Of a DNA stretch of 64,000 bases, positions 11,701 to 22,209 are shown piece by piece (position 1 is the first letter of the stretch; each line of letters starts with the position of its first letter). The position numbers were made by a program, and so were the translations under genes. This stretch comes from Owenia fusiformis (taxonomy: Eukaryota > Annelida > Polychaeta > Sabellida > Oweniidae). The notes under the pieces are model-generated. The model did not search any database, was not told where the DNA came from, and worked only from the letters and a program-made list of their open reading frames with translations. The DNA lies in NCBI GenBank assembly GCA_903813345.2, contig CAIIXF020000001.1:11073598-11137597 (forward strand), written 5' to 3'.

Positions 11701-14700
11701 TAAGGGGTGTATTGAACGATATTACACCTGCTCTGGGGTCTATATTACAATCGAACATGAAAATTCACCAAAATGTTTCGAATATTTATTATGGTCCACC
11801 ATTACTACAACCTGCAGTTATGACTTCACACATTACTTGTATTATCAGGTGTACTGTTCGCGAATATACCCCGGATGAAATGTTGACTTTGTTTAAAATT
11901 TATAGAAGGCGTGAATACAGTCATGCTCAAATATACAAATATTTCATACTATTGAGGTGAATACCTGATCATCTTTCAATGATTCTAGCAAGATGTATTA
12001 CCCAAAGCCCAAAGACAATCCTGACTAAGAATTTTTGTTCACTGTGTTTTTATTGGCATTCATTTTATCTGTATCAAACTGTTACACTTTCGTAACCATT
12101 TGCAATAAAGAGCATATTTCTCTTAAAAACTGACTTACTTATATTCTTTTCTAGATTTCCATGGCTCTTACCCATTCTGGACTCTGACTATGCAGCAGAT
12201 AGAATCATGCTGGCTATATTGACCAATCAGAAGCAATTATGCATTCCACGTATAATATACTTTCTTGTAATGTTGAAAACGTGAGTATTTTTGTCGACAT
12301 TACTAAAGAGCGAATCCTACATGCCACAGGTTGATCAATGATACCATCTGTGTGTGATGTTTGCGTGTGTTACTGTATGTGACTGTTACTACCATATTGT
12401 GTGATGTTTGCGTGTGTTACTGTATGTGACTGTTACTACCATATTGTGTGATGTTTGTGTGTGTTACTGTATGTGACTGTTACTACCATATTGTGTGATG
12501 TTTGTGTGTATTACTGTATGTGACTGTTACTACCATATTGTGTGATGTTTGTGTGTATTACTGTATGTGACTGTTACTACCATCTGTGTGTGATGATTGC
12601 ATGTATTACTGTATGTGACTGTTACTACCATATTGTGTGATGTTTGTGTGTGTTACTGTATGTGACTGTTACTACCATATTGTGTGATGTTTGCGTGTGT
12701 TACTGTATGTGACTGTTACTACCATCTGTGTGTGATGTTTGTGTGTGTTACTGTATGTGACTGTTACTACCATATTGTGTGATGTTTGTGTGTATTACTG
12801 TATGTGACTGTTACTACCATATTGTGTGATGTTTGTGTGTATTACTGTATGTGACTGTTACTACCATCTGTGTGTGATGATTGCATGTATTACTGTATGT
12901 GACTGTTACTACCATATTGTGTGATGTTTGTGTGTGTTACTGTATGTGACTGTTACTACCATATTGTGTGATGTTTGCGTGTATTACTGTATGTGACCGT
13001 TGCTACCGTATTGTGTAATGTTTGCGTGTATTACTGTTTATGACTGTTGCTACCATATGTGTGTGATGTTTTTATGTATTACTGTATATGACCATTACTT
13101 ACTACCATATTGTGTGATGTTTGTGTGTATTACTCTATGGGACCGTTGCTACCATATGTGTGTGATGTTTGCGTGTGTGTTACTGTATGTGACTGTTGCT
13201 GATCCATATGTGTGTGATGTTTGCATGTATTACTGTATGTGACCGTTACTACCATTTGTGTGTGATGTTTGTGTGTGTTACTGTATGTGACTGTTACTAC
13301 CATATTGTGTGATGTTTGCATGTATTACTGTATGTGACCGTTACTACCATTTGTGTGTGATGTTTGTGTGTGTTACTGTATGTGACTGTTACTACCATAT
13401 TGTGTGATGTTTGCGTGTATTACTATATGTGACCGTTGCTACCATATATGTGTGATGTTTGCGTGTATTACTGTATGTTCCCATTGCTACCATATTGTGT
13501 GGTGTTTGTGTGTATAACTGTATGTTACCATTGCTACCATATTGTGTGATGTTTGCGTGTATTACTGTATGTCACTGTTGCTACCATATTGTGTGATGTT
13601 TGCATGTGTTACTGTTACTGGATGTGACCGTTGCTACCATATTGTGTGATGTTTGAGTGTGTTACTGTATGTGACTGTTACTACCATATTGTGTGATGTT
13701 TGCGTGTGTTACTGTATGTGACTGTTACTACCATCTGTGTGTGATGTTTGTGTGTGTTACTGTATGTGACTGTTACTACCATATTGTGTGATGTTTGAGT
13801 GTGTTACTGTATGTGACTGTTACTACCATATGTGTGTGATGTTTGAGTGTGTTACTGTATGTGACTGTTACTACCATATTGTGTGATGTTTGAGTGTGTT
13901 ACTGTATGTGACTGTTACTACCATATTGTGTGATGTTTGAGTGTGTTACTGTATGTGACGGTTGCTACCATCTGTGTGTGATGTTTGTGTGTGTTACTGT
14001 ATGTGACTGTTACTACCATATTGTGTGATGTTTGAGTGTGTTACTGTATGTGACTGTTACTACCATATTGTGTGATGTTTGCGTGTATTACTGTATGTGA
14101 CTGTTACTACCATATTGTGTGATGTTTGCGTGTGTTACTGTATGTGACTGTTACTACCATATGTGTGTGATGTTTGAGTGTGTTACTGTATGTGACTGTT
14201 GCTACCATATGTGTGTGATGTTTGCGTGTATTACTGTATATGACCATTGCTACCATATGTGTGTGATGTTTGCGTGTATTACTGTATGTGACTGTTACTA
14301 CCATATTGTGTGATGTTTGCGTGTGTTACTGTATGTGACTGTTACTACCATATTGTGTGATGTTTGCGTGTGTTACTGTATGTGACTGTTACTACCATAT
14401 TGTGTGATGTTTGTGTGTATTACTGTATGTGACTGTTACTACCATATTGTGTGACATTTGCGTGTGTTACTGTATGTGACCGTTGCTACCATATGTGTGT
14501 GATGTTTGCGTGTAATACTGTATGTGGCCATTGCTACCATATTGTATGATGTTTGTGTGGGTTTTATGAATATTGAGTGACGTTTGCTTGCATAATGACC
14601 ACTGCTGTCACATGTTGTGATGTTTGCTTGCGTTATATGACCATTGCCAGTTTACAACCATGACCATTGCTACCATATTGTGTGATGTTTGTTTGCATTA

Positions 14701-17700
14701 TATGACCATTGCTACCATATTGTGTGATGTTTGTTTGCATTATATGACCATTGCTGTCATATTGAGTGATGTTTGTTTGCATTATATGACCATTGCTACC
14801 ATATTGAGTGATGTTTGCTTGCATTATGACCATTGCTACCATATTGTGTGATGTTTGCTTGCATAATGACCTTTGCTACCATATTGTGTGATGTTTGCTT
14901 GCGTTATATGACCATTGCTTCCATATTGAGTGATGTTTGCTTGCATAATGACCATTGCTACCATATTGTGTGATGTTTGCTTGCGTTATATGACCATTGC
15001 TTCCATATTGAGTGATGTTTGCTTGCATAATGACCATTGCTACCACATTGTGTGATGTTTGTCTGCATTATATGACCATTGCTTCCATATTGAGTGATGT
15101 TTGCTTGCATAATGACCTTTGCTACCATATTGTGTGATGTTTGCTTGCGTTATATGACCATTGCTTCCATATTGAGTGATGTTTGCTTGCATAATGATCA
15201 TTGCTACCATATTGTGTGATGTTTGTCTGCATTATATGACCATTGCTGTCATATTGAGTGATGTTTGCTTGCATAATGACCATTGCTACCATATTGTGTG
15301 ATGTTTGTTTGCATTATATGACCATTGCTTCCATATTGAGTGATGTTTGCTTGCATAATGATCATTGCTACCATATTGTGTGATGTTTGTTTGCATTATA
15401 TGACCATTGCTGTCATATTGAGTGATGTTTGCTTGCATAATGACCATTGCTACCATATTGTGTGATGTTTGTTTGCATTATATGACCATTGCTTCCATAT
15501 TGAGTGATGTTTGCTTGCATAATGATCATTGCTACCATATTGTGTGATGTTTGTTTGCATTATATGACCATTGCTGTCATATTGAGTGATGTTTGCTTTC
15601 ATAGTGACCATTTATCATATTGTGTCATGTTTGCTTGTGCTGTAGAGAAAATTGTTTCCATAAAGTCTAACTGTGTGTGTTTTTGTTAGTTTTAAGTCAT
15701 TACTAAAAACATTTTGATTTTCTATGTTTATAAGTCCTTTTATTTTTGAATGCTTTAATTATTTCACTCATTTCTGAGTAGAATTAAATAAACACCCTAA
15801 CTCAAATTATGCTAGCATTATAAGACACTTGAGAATTTATTTTTGGGTAATTTTTAAGCACTTCCATATTTCATTTGTGATAAATATTAATCTCATTTTG
15901 CCTGAATTGCACCAAACACTTTATTACAGGGTGACCCCAAAAATTGCAACCCTCCATTTCTTCTATATTTTTCTTAAATGGAGTTAAATTACTCTGAGAT
16001 TTGGCACACAAGGACTTCATTCAATGTGGGATACTCTGGCACAGTTTTGATAATCATAGTCTTATATTGATAAAGTTATGGTTGTTTCAAAATATGCTCC
16101 AGATGTTTTTTTGGGTCACCCTGTATTTACTCTAAAGCCCAATTATTTAACACATAGCTGGTATACATTTTGAAGTAGCAGTTGTGTCATCTGTTTCAGA
16201 GTTTTGCCTTTTGTGTATTAACTATTTGTTGATTATTTCAGGCTCACTCCTATTTCAGTGCTAAAACCTGTTTACAGGTTTTTAGGTGTTCATACCTTTA
16301 TGGATAATTATAAGCCAAGAGTGGTATAAATAATGATTTTGTTACTTATGCACATTAGGCCTATATGAGTTAATTGTCTGTTTAGCAGTACCTGGTGTGT
16401 CATCCAGAAAGCTTCCTTGGGATCCTTTTTATGGCACCTTTTTGAAGTGCTATATTGTCATTGTCTTGGGCCGTTGGGCCTGCGGGTTGGTGGATGCCAC
16501 ATAAATTCTGTCAGCAAAATTCTGGCAAAAGCAGTTCCCTATTCAATAATCTGATTAGGTTTTGGGCATGCTGGGTAAATTATGTGGTTGTCATTTTGAA
16601 TCTTCCGAATAAAAGTGTGAAAATGTAAAAAAAATTATATAGCCTAGTCACTAAGCCATTCTCTCCAAAAACTGCTAATCAGACAACTATACCTTGAGGG
16701 GCCTCACTTGTATTGTTACACCATGTATTGTATACTGTATGCAGATTGGAGGTTGAATGTTTTGTATACTGTATACAGATTTGTGGTTGAATGTCGCACC
16801 ATGCATGGTACAGGCTACTAATAGGAATGTAGGGTATAAATGAATGCAAAAGTGTTCTTGTGCATGCTACTGAAACCTTAATTGGACCAATCACTGGAAT
16901 ATAAATAAATGTTTATTTGAGATGTCACAGAGAAAACTTTAAAGTTTTATTTGAGCATTTTAGATCAATATCAAAGTCATTTGATGAGCTTGTCTAGATA
17001 ATGAAGTGACCAGTGTGATGGATAATCCAGAAAGGTTTTTTATATATGCACGGGCAGTACATAGTGAGCCAAAATTTCTTGATGCATAATAAATTTCTTA
17101 TTCATGTATTGTATAGAAATACACATTTTTGTTGCAAAATGTCACATGTCATTTCTAGACCTACATGTATGTAGTAACTAATGTACAGTAAAATGTGGTC
17201 ATTTGTGATAGAGATACTGTATGTATGCTGGTATGTGAATGTACATGTACTATAATATTAATATTTACAATAAAATTCATCAAATATGATAATGCATCAA
17301 TTTTCATCATTCACATTACTTGATACATTAACCAATAGTAAATAACTTTACCAGAAGCTGACACCTAAAGATAACAGACTGACAGAAGTAATTCTAAAAC
17401 TAAAAAATTCATGAAATTAGTGAATGTTCAAGTCAAAATATTCTTCCATGGTTGTGGTATATTGAGACTGAAAGTTTAATCTAGGACATGTAGGAAGGGA
17501 AATTTGACTCATAGTAAACTGGTTCAATGGGCAAAAAATATGAATGTGATAAAAAAGATCCTCTGACATTTCTGACAAAAAATCAAGCCTGATATAAATG
17601 AACAGGGTGTGCCAGAACTAAGGAGAAATGTTTGAGGGAGATTTAGGCACTGTTGATTTTTATTAAAATTTGGTGCACTCATGAAACATACATTAAGGAA

Positions 17701-18134
17701 TATTTCTGAATTTATTGACATTTGAATTCTCTGTACCCTGTACTGTTATCTAGTTTTGTAATTGTTTCAATGAGAAATTACCTAATATTGATTCAACTTG
17801 GTATTAAATCCAGGTACAAAATAATAGAATGATACTTATCATTGTGACAAATAGATGACATCAATGATGTCATAATAACTTGGTACAGGCATTGGTTTAT
17901 TATTTTGTTTTGTTCTTATTATTTTGTTTCTATGATTGATAATTTCTTATTTTTTGTTTCTATATTATCTTCAGTTTCATTCATAAAGTAACTTAAAATG
18001 CAATTTTATAAATTCATGTTATGTGTTTCAGGATCGTGCCTGCTAGTGCATCACCGTATGTGCATCGATTCATGGGTGGTGATAAACTGATGGCAAACTT
18101 TGTTGGACGACAAGGGAACAAAAAGACCAACTAA
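2789..18134 (+). CDS. SDR16C-family short-chain dehydrogenase (RDHE2/retinol dehydrogenase-like), copy A
   Basis: Probable membrane-anchored NAD(P)-dependent oxidoreductase of retinol or hydroxysteroids. Exons: 2789-2916, 6078-6234, 6733-6898, 7236-7317, 11407-11569, 12155-12280, then 18032-18134 (or alternative last exon 16242-16329). All junctions are GT-AG and phases agree from exon 2 onward. Exon 1 encodes a hydrophobic N-terminal anchor ending FFIPPPQ. The Rossmann motif is TGGGSGIG (residues 42-49), followed by [15 protein letters not shown] (119-122), catalytic Asn144, Ser172 and YCASK (Tyr185, Lys189). With one base removed from the A-run at 2880-2884 the protein is 307 residues, the usual family length. 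As written, exon 1 is frameshifted just before [11 protein letters not shown], so this copy is either broken or has a homopolymer base-call error. It is convergent with [15 protein letters not shown] and [11 protein letters not shown] place it in the SDR16C group; the exact substrate is unknown. Confidence 0.85.
2880..2884 (+). other. Apparent +1 frameshift in exon 1 of SDR copy A
   Basis: A run of five A bases follows CCTC. The frame from the only good ATG (2789) gives an SDR16C-like anchor up to PPPQ. The frame needed for [11 protein letters not shown] and the exon 2 Rossmann motif is one base off. The downstream frame has a TGA at 2814-2816 and no ATG before the shift. Exon lengths support this: with 127 rather than 128 bases in exon 1 the total coding length is divisible by three. 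It may be a real mutation or a homopolymer base-call error. Confidence 0.75.
3310..5282. mobile_element. Composite inverted-repeat element in SDR-A intron 1
   Basis: The ends ctgtcaagtgtc and gacacttgacag are inverted copies. Both end regions are rich in cgcggga motifs (3335-3640 and 5160-5275). An inner foldback (4039-4887) is nested inside. The same element is in copy B, so it inserted before the duplication. No transposase frame was seen. A target duplication is not clear. Confidence 0.65.
4039..4887. mobile_element. Foldback element (about 850 bp imperfect palindrome), copy A
   Basis: The outer arm tctagatagggtttgtata pairs with tacaaaccctttctagata. The following text pairs through ggtacccgg boxes, the cagcatggaggatttactac box, and tgaagcttctagctcaattt, down to a gcgatcgcacccc box on each side of the centre. 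Apparent open frames inside are shadows of the palindrome. Confidence 0.8.
5466..5544 (+). CDS. Candidate alternative first exon of SDR copy A
   Basis: ATG at 5466 opens a 26-codon frame ([20 protein letters not shown], then NGRSCT) ending in G|gtactc. The phase is the same as that of exon 1, so splicing to exon 2 would regenerate TGGGSGIG. An identical exon is present in copy B at 29492-29570. It would replace the membrane anchor and the first beta strand of the Rossmann fold, which argues against a fully active enzyme. Chance is possible, since 79 bases of open frame is not strong evidence. Confidence 0.3.
5545..6077 (+). other. Rest of SDR-A intron preceding exon 2
   Basis: AT-rich intron sequence matched in copy B, ending in the ttgttccag acceptor. 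No gene or repeat structure recognised. Confidence 0.4.
7768..11354. mobile_element. 3.6 kb long-terminal-inverted-repeat element in SDR-A intron 4
   Basis: Absent from the matching intron of copy B (32003-32522), which gives the empty site. The ends are TAGGC...GCCTA flanked by ATC on both sides, a probable 3-bp target duplication. The first and last few hundred bases are inverted copies; for example gtaagaaaatatgtgatagc near 7864 matches the complement near 11255. Inward, arrays of ccaagatggccaccaaaatg-type text on the left face their complements on the right. The core (about 9430-9770) is a T/C-rich low-complexity tract. No transposase was recognised, so it is probably non-autonomous. Confidence 0.8.
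12345..14565. repeat. 47-bp minisatellite array in the intron after SDR-A exon 6
   Basis: Units of 47 bases (core gtgtgatgtttgcgtgtgtt followed by actgtatgtgactgttacta and ccatatt) repeat about 47 times with small variants such as ttgcg/ttgtg/ttgag and ccatatt/ccatctg. There are no unique spacers, so this is not a CRISPR-like structure. Open frames on either strand come from the repeat itself. Confidence 0.95.
14566..15640. repeat. Second minisatellite subfamily, about 40-45 bp units
   Basis: Continues the previous array with a shorter unit (tgatgtttgcttgcataatg, accattgctaccatattgtg) that alternates tataatgacc/gttatatgacc and tgtg/gagtg variants. The alternation suggests higher-order units of roughly 85-130 bases. 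Confidence 0.9.
15927..16123. mobile_element. Mariner-like MITE in SDR-A
   Basis: 197 bp with ends CAGGGTGACCCCAAAAA and TTTTTGGGTCACCCTG, flanked by TA on both sides. Copy B has the uninterrupted site near 34220. TA target duplication and CAGGGTG ends are typical of Tc1/mariner-derived miniature elements. Confidence 0.8.
16242..16329 (+). CDS. Alternative last exon (7a) of SDR copy A
   Basis: A ttatttcag acceptor is followed by an open frame in the phase required by exon 6 (AC|G). It encodes [20 protein letters not shown], then DNYKPRVV and TAA, giving a 302-residue protein. It resembles exon 7b in the P-x-S, RF(L/M)G and M-x-N positions, so the two look like a tandemly duplicated terminal exon. 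A candidate AATAAA lies at 16608-16613. Copy B retains the exon with a single Arg-to-Lys change and an open frame. Confidence 0.7.
16330..18031 (+). other. Stretch between the two SDR-A last exons
   Basis: AT-rich and non-coding. It holds the candidate poly(A) signal for exon 7a near 16608 and an inverted repeat tgacatcaatgatgtca near 17850 that is kept in copy B (near 36803). A partial mariner-like end, cagggtgtgccagaact, lies near 17604. No further exon was recognised. Confidence 0.4.
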
Positions 18135-18383
18135 AGAAATTAATGTGGAATGAATATTTAGCACTTCCTCTTCGGGACTATTAATTCAACTTACGATTCA
18201 AGAAAATGCAATCACCTTATAGCATCATGTCAATGTAATTTATGACTACAGATGATAGTTTACTAATTAAAGATGTCTTCATGAACATTTTAGTTTCACC
18301 AAAATCTCAAAAGAGGGAGTGTCTCAAAGCACATAGCAATGCAACATGTTTTGAAACTGCTTATCAAACCAAAGATGAACTTG

Positions 18384-18511
18384 TATTAGGACTGCAGTAT
18401 TAGTTAGTCATATAGTATTAGGACTGCAGTATTAGTTAGTCATATAGTATTAGGACTGCAGTATTAGTTAGTCATATAGTATTAGGACTGCAGTATTAGT
18501 TAGCCATATAG
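18384..18511. repeat. 32-bp tandem repeat, 4 units, 3' region of SDR-A
   Basis: Unit tattaggactgcagtattag plus ttagtcatatag, repeated four times just after the exon 7b stop codon and therefore probably in the 3' UTR. Copy B has eight units. Confidence 0.95.
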
Positions 18512-19262
18512 TATAAAGGTGCTTGGTTGGTTACTTAAAGTTAACCATATACCAATTTTATATTGCAACTGGAAATTGGCTTATGGAGAGTGTTTTGTTT
18601 ATTTTTGTGTACTTTCGGTATGTACATGTTATTAGTTCCTTATTGTCTAAATGCCATATTACATGTACTTAATATATAAATGTAAATTGCTTTAATTTGA
18701 TGACAGTTTGATAACTTTATGATTAAAAGTTGTCATGTGTCTTGTTTGTGATTGTGTTAATTATTCCACTGAATGTTTGAGTAGAGATGCAGAGAAAAAT
18801 CCATATGCCTGTTGGATTGATTACTTAAGTATTGGTTGATAGATTTGGTTTAAATTTTATAGACTATTGCCTCATAAGGTATAAGCATAAAACCCCATTT
18901 TTCATGTTTTTATACTTCCAATATGAAAAATAATTTTTGATAACTTACTTACTGATGCCCCATCAGTACATAAAAGGTGAGGTTGATGTTGATTTTTCTA
19001 GTCGTATTGTTTATCTATAATGAGCATTGGAACAGTACAAACACAATGACAGAGTACACTGTGTTAAATCTTTTCTTCTTTATCCATATTTGGAAGGATT
19101 TTAAAATTTTATGTAAGTTCAAAAACTAATTTTTGTAATGTGGACGTTATTTATTTTAAAATGTATTTGTTATCTGTAATATGCCAGTACAATGAATATG
19201 ATATTGTGCATAACAATCTGGGTATCAACCCAGTGTTAAACATACATATTATATGTAAATGT

Positions 19263-19268
19263 AATAAA
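19263..19268 (+). terminator. Candidate poly(A) signal for SDR-A (exon 7b form)
   Basis: AATAAA about 1.1 kb past the exon 7b stop. The LDAH-A poly(A) signal lies only about 70 bases further on the other strand, so the two genes end almost tail to tail. Kept in copy B at 38252-38257. Confidence 0.4.
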
Positions 19269-19336
19269 TAATTTTAAAATTGACATTCAATATAATTTGT
19301 TCCCTTCATTTGTTCATAGTAGAGTAAATACTCCTC

Positions 19337-19342
19337 TTTATT
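19337..19342 (-). terminator. Candidate poly(A) signal for LDAH-A
   Basis: Minus-strand AATAAA about 250 bases past the LDAH stop, in gcaataaagagg context. Kept in copy B at 38326-38331. Confidence 0.45.
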
Positions 19343-19376
19343 GCATACATAAAGGCAGGCAAAGGAGTGGTAAATA

Positions 19377-19544
19377 CAGTGAAACCTGTCAAGTGGAACG
19401 CCCCTAGAAATGGAACACCTCTGTCAGTGGAACACTTCAGAATCCTAAGACCAACTCTTAAATGAACCTCAATAAGTAGAACACCTTCAAAGTGGAACAT
19501 ATTTTAAAGGTACCAAAGGTGTTCCACTTTGACAGGTTTTACTG
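19377..19544. mobile_element. Pogo/mariner-like MITE in the LDAH-A 3' region
   Basis: 168 bp with ends CAGTGAAACCTGTCAAGTGG and its near complement (ccactttgacaggttttactg), flanked by TA. Absent from copy B. It inserted between the LDAH stop codon and its poly(A) signal, so it would lie in the mature 3' UTR. Confidence 0.8.
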
Positions 19545-19591
19545 TATGCCAAATTTAAATTAAGAAGGGAGTAAAAATCCTCTAAATTTCC

Positions 19592-21569
19592 TTATTCTAG
19601 ATCACATTTCAACCATTCTATGGTCAACTCGGCCATACCAACACTTGACTCTAAAACAAAGGCATGTTCATACCCTTTCTCACATAGTATTATATTACCC
19701 TGAGGAAAAATCTTTTTCATGTCATGGTAGTATTCTACTGGACACCAGTGGTCAGTGAGTCCATAATAAAACAGAATTTTGTCCAAGTTTTCTCTGATAC
19801 CCTGTAGATCTGGCTCTCTAACAAGTTGCATCTCATCATTAGCCATGTACATTGAGTTCTGTTGGCATGCTGCATCAAATAAGCACAGAGCACCTTTAAT
19901 GGTACACTCAGGAACATTTCGTTGACTCATGTACTTCCTTATGATTCCCTCCTGAAGACTTTTAGGTAAATATGATGCTGCTAGGGTGAGCGGATAGGCT
20001 AGCCAGCGGGCATACCTCAAGAGAGGGGTGGCATACTGGCCCTGAGGGGACACCGCCATTCTCTCTATGGTTGGAAATAATAAATAAGACTTGATTATGT
20101 TCCATTTTGGCAATCTCTTCATAATTTCTATGATGATTTGGCAACCTATGGAATGTCCTATAAGAACCAAGTTTAAGTTCTTGGGGATATGTTCTTGTAT
20201 GAATGCCACTTTATGCTGTGTTTGCCCCTCTAGAGTGAAAGGATTCCCAACTGGGTCTGAAGATAAACAAATAATTCTGCATTTTATATTTCATGAAGAT
20301 ATTTCTTATCTTATTATTTTAATTCTGCATTTTTAGATAAATAAGGATGCCTTGAATATATCATATAATTAATTCTTCAAAAAGTTTACAAATTGGTCAA
20401 TTTCACAAATCTGTTAAATGATGAATTTCTAGTTTTTATGATAACCCGAGTGACAAATCAATCACTGAAAATCAAATTAATCATTTTAATAGTTTTTTGA
20501 AAATGGCCAACATACGTTTCACAAATATCATTCAGAATATTCTAACTACCAAATATCAATCAAATCATAACCAGGCCAGGTTTTGATTAATTGTGAAACA
20601 AATTCAATAATTCAAATCAAAATATATAACTATCATGCTTTAAACATGATTTGACAAACAATGGCACTCTGTAACTGTTTAAAGAAGTTTTGAAATATCA
20701 TTCACATTTATACAAGTAATATACTCGGAAAGTCTCCATTTATAGGTAGGCTGAGTAATAGGTGACAAACTGGTTATTAACTCTTCCCTTACATATAGGG
20801 TACATGTTACTGTCAAGCACAAACATTTTAGATGTACTGTATACACAGCCTTCTTTCATGACAACATAACAGAAAGGAAAGATAACGTGTATATTATTAT
20901 ACCACTACCATATTGCCCCTTGTATTGTTTCGGAGCTGGGACATGACCCGCATGTGCAACAGCCCATACAGGAACCTTCTCTCCCAGGCCCTTGTAGATA
21001 ATCTCCATGTATTCTGCATAGAAATCTGGTACACCTGGGTTACCTGTAAATGATGCAATAGAGCATGTTGAATCAATGATTACAATTCGGGTCAAAAGAT
21101 GGCAGTGTTACATACTATCAATCAATAAAGACATAAAAATATAAAGACAATTTCAATTCTACATGTAGGACTAAAAAGATGGTTAAACTTCTGCAAGGTT
21201 AAACTTGAAAACCAGTATGATGTGTTATTTGGTATCCCTTAGGGGACCTCATACTGACTTCAGTCTGCCACATGTGTGTGCTGAAGATACTGTAGGACTC
21301 AATGAATTGCATATATGTAGGAAGCCATCACTGAACATGCTGGTACTGTATCACTGAAGAGTCTACAGGGATGCCTTAAAAGCATTGTGTTTACAAGATT
21401 ATTTTATCTTACCTGGTATGATGAGAACTAGAGATTCCACTGAATCTCCAAGTGTCCCATATTGAAGAACATGAGTGGGAACACCAAGTACAGTGGGATA
21501 CTCAGAAACATTCAATTGTTTTGTTTCTGGTTCTTTTGCGGGCGTATCGCTGAAGCTGCTTTGTGACAT
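19592..21569 (-). CDS. LDAH: Lipid droplet-associated hydrolase (LDAH/C2orf43 family), copy A
   Basis: Serine hydrolase of the alpha/beta fold; vertebrate LDAH sits on lipid droplets and is reported to affect cholesterol ester and triglyceride storage. Three coding exons: 21569-21413 (ATG at 21569, MSQSSFSDTPAKEPETK), 21043-20909 and 20256-19592. Splice phases are 1 and 1, with GT-AG at each junction, giving 318 residues, the usual family length. Motifs: IIPGNPG (oxyanion-hole loop, about 51-57), AHAGH, nucleophile GHSIG (Ser133), LLFPTIERM (family signature), Asp266 in LTDHWCP and His295 in YEHAF. The ATG is the first after an in-frame TAA in the 5' UTR; the upstream sequence includes a two-codon uORF. 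The exon-3 frame has a GTG near its start that is not a real start codon: the exon extends to the acceptor at 20257-20258. Convergent with SDR copy A. Confidence 0.92.
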
Positions 21570-21638
21570 TCTTTTCCACCAGACACAAGACTCTTACCTC
21601 ATGGACCTTCTAACGTGTGACCGTGTTGTCCCGACTCC
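21570..21638 (-). other. 5' UTR part of the first coding exon of LDAH-A, with minimal uORF
   Basis: A strong pyrimidine-rich acceptor (cttttttgtctgtag) precedes GGAGTCGG at 21638, so the ATG exon is not the first exon. The UTR contains ATG AGG TAA (21602-21594), a two-codon upstream frame also kept in copy B. Such minimal uORFs can damp translation; any effect here is inference. Confidence 0.55.
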
Positions 21639-22139
21639 CTACAGACAAAAAAGCAAGCAAAATGAATACATACTACAGCCCACTTCATTGTTTTATTTCG
21701 TCAGTAAAACCTAAAAAATAAGAAATCAAGATCATTGTGCAATAATATATGGAAAAATATATTCCTATTGTACATAAATGACATTTGTATATCTTGGATG
21801 GCTTCTAGTTTGGCTAATAAAGTATATGGCCTCTTATATTTTGATGCTTCTCTGCCATTTTCAAAAAGATTGAACATGGCTGAAATTACAGTTAAATTAC
21901 ACGTACATGAACATGAGGGCATGTGCATAGGCTTATTCAGAGACATATCATTTATATTTTAAATTTATATATCTCTGGCTTATTGCACAAAAAACTAAAT
22001 AATCTGAAATATACAAATGTCATTCATGTACAATATGAACATATATTATTGTAAATGGTCTCCTGATTTCTTATTTTTGGGGTTCTACTGACGAACTAAA
22101 ACAGTGTTATGGGCTGTACAAGCATTAGCCATGTTGAAG

Positions 22140-22209
22140 GCTTTAGCATTTGCTGATTTTTAAAATTTCGATATTTGTTTCGAAATTAAAAATCAGCAAA
22201 TGCTAAAGC
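22140..22209. repeat. Hairpin arms split by the 1.07 kb insertion
   Basis: ctttagcatttgctgatttt and its complement surround a short AT loop. The outer part of the right arm (cttcaacaaggc) resumes at 23291, after the inserted element. See the intact copy at 42393-42490. Confidence 0.8.

Noticed and set aside
12345-15690. Regular repeat arrays as a possible CRISPR-like structure, and open frames within them
   Set aside because: There are no unique spacers, units are directly contiguous and the host is a eukaryote. The frames simply translate the 47-bp unit.
19592-20209. Single-exon 205-residue protein beginning at this frame's first start-like codon
   Set aside because: The codon is GTG, not ATG. 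The frame continues upstream to a ttatcttcag acceptor and joins two further LDAH exons in phase, so this is the last exon and not a complete gene.
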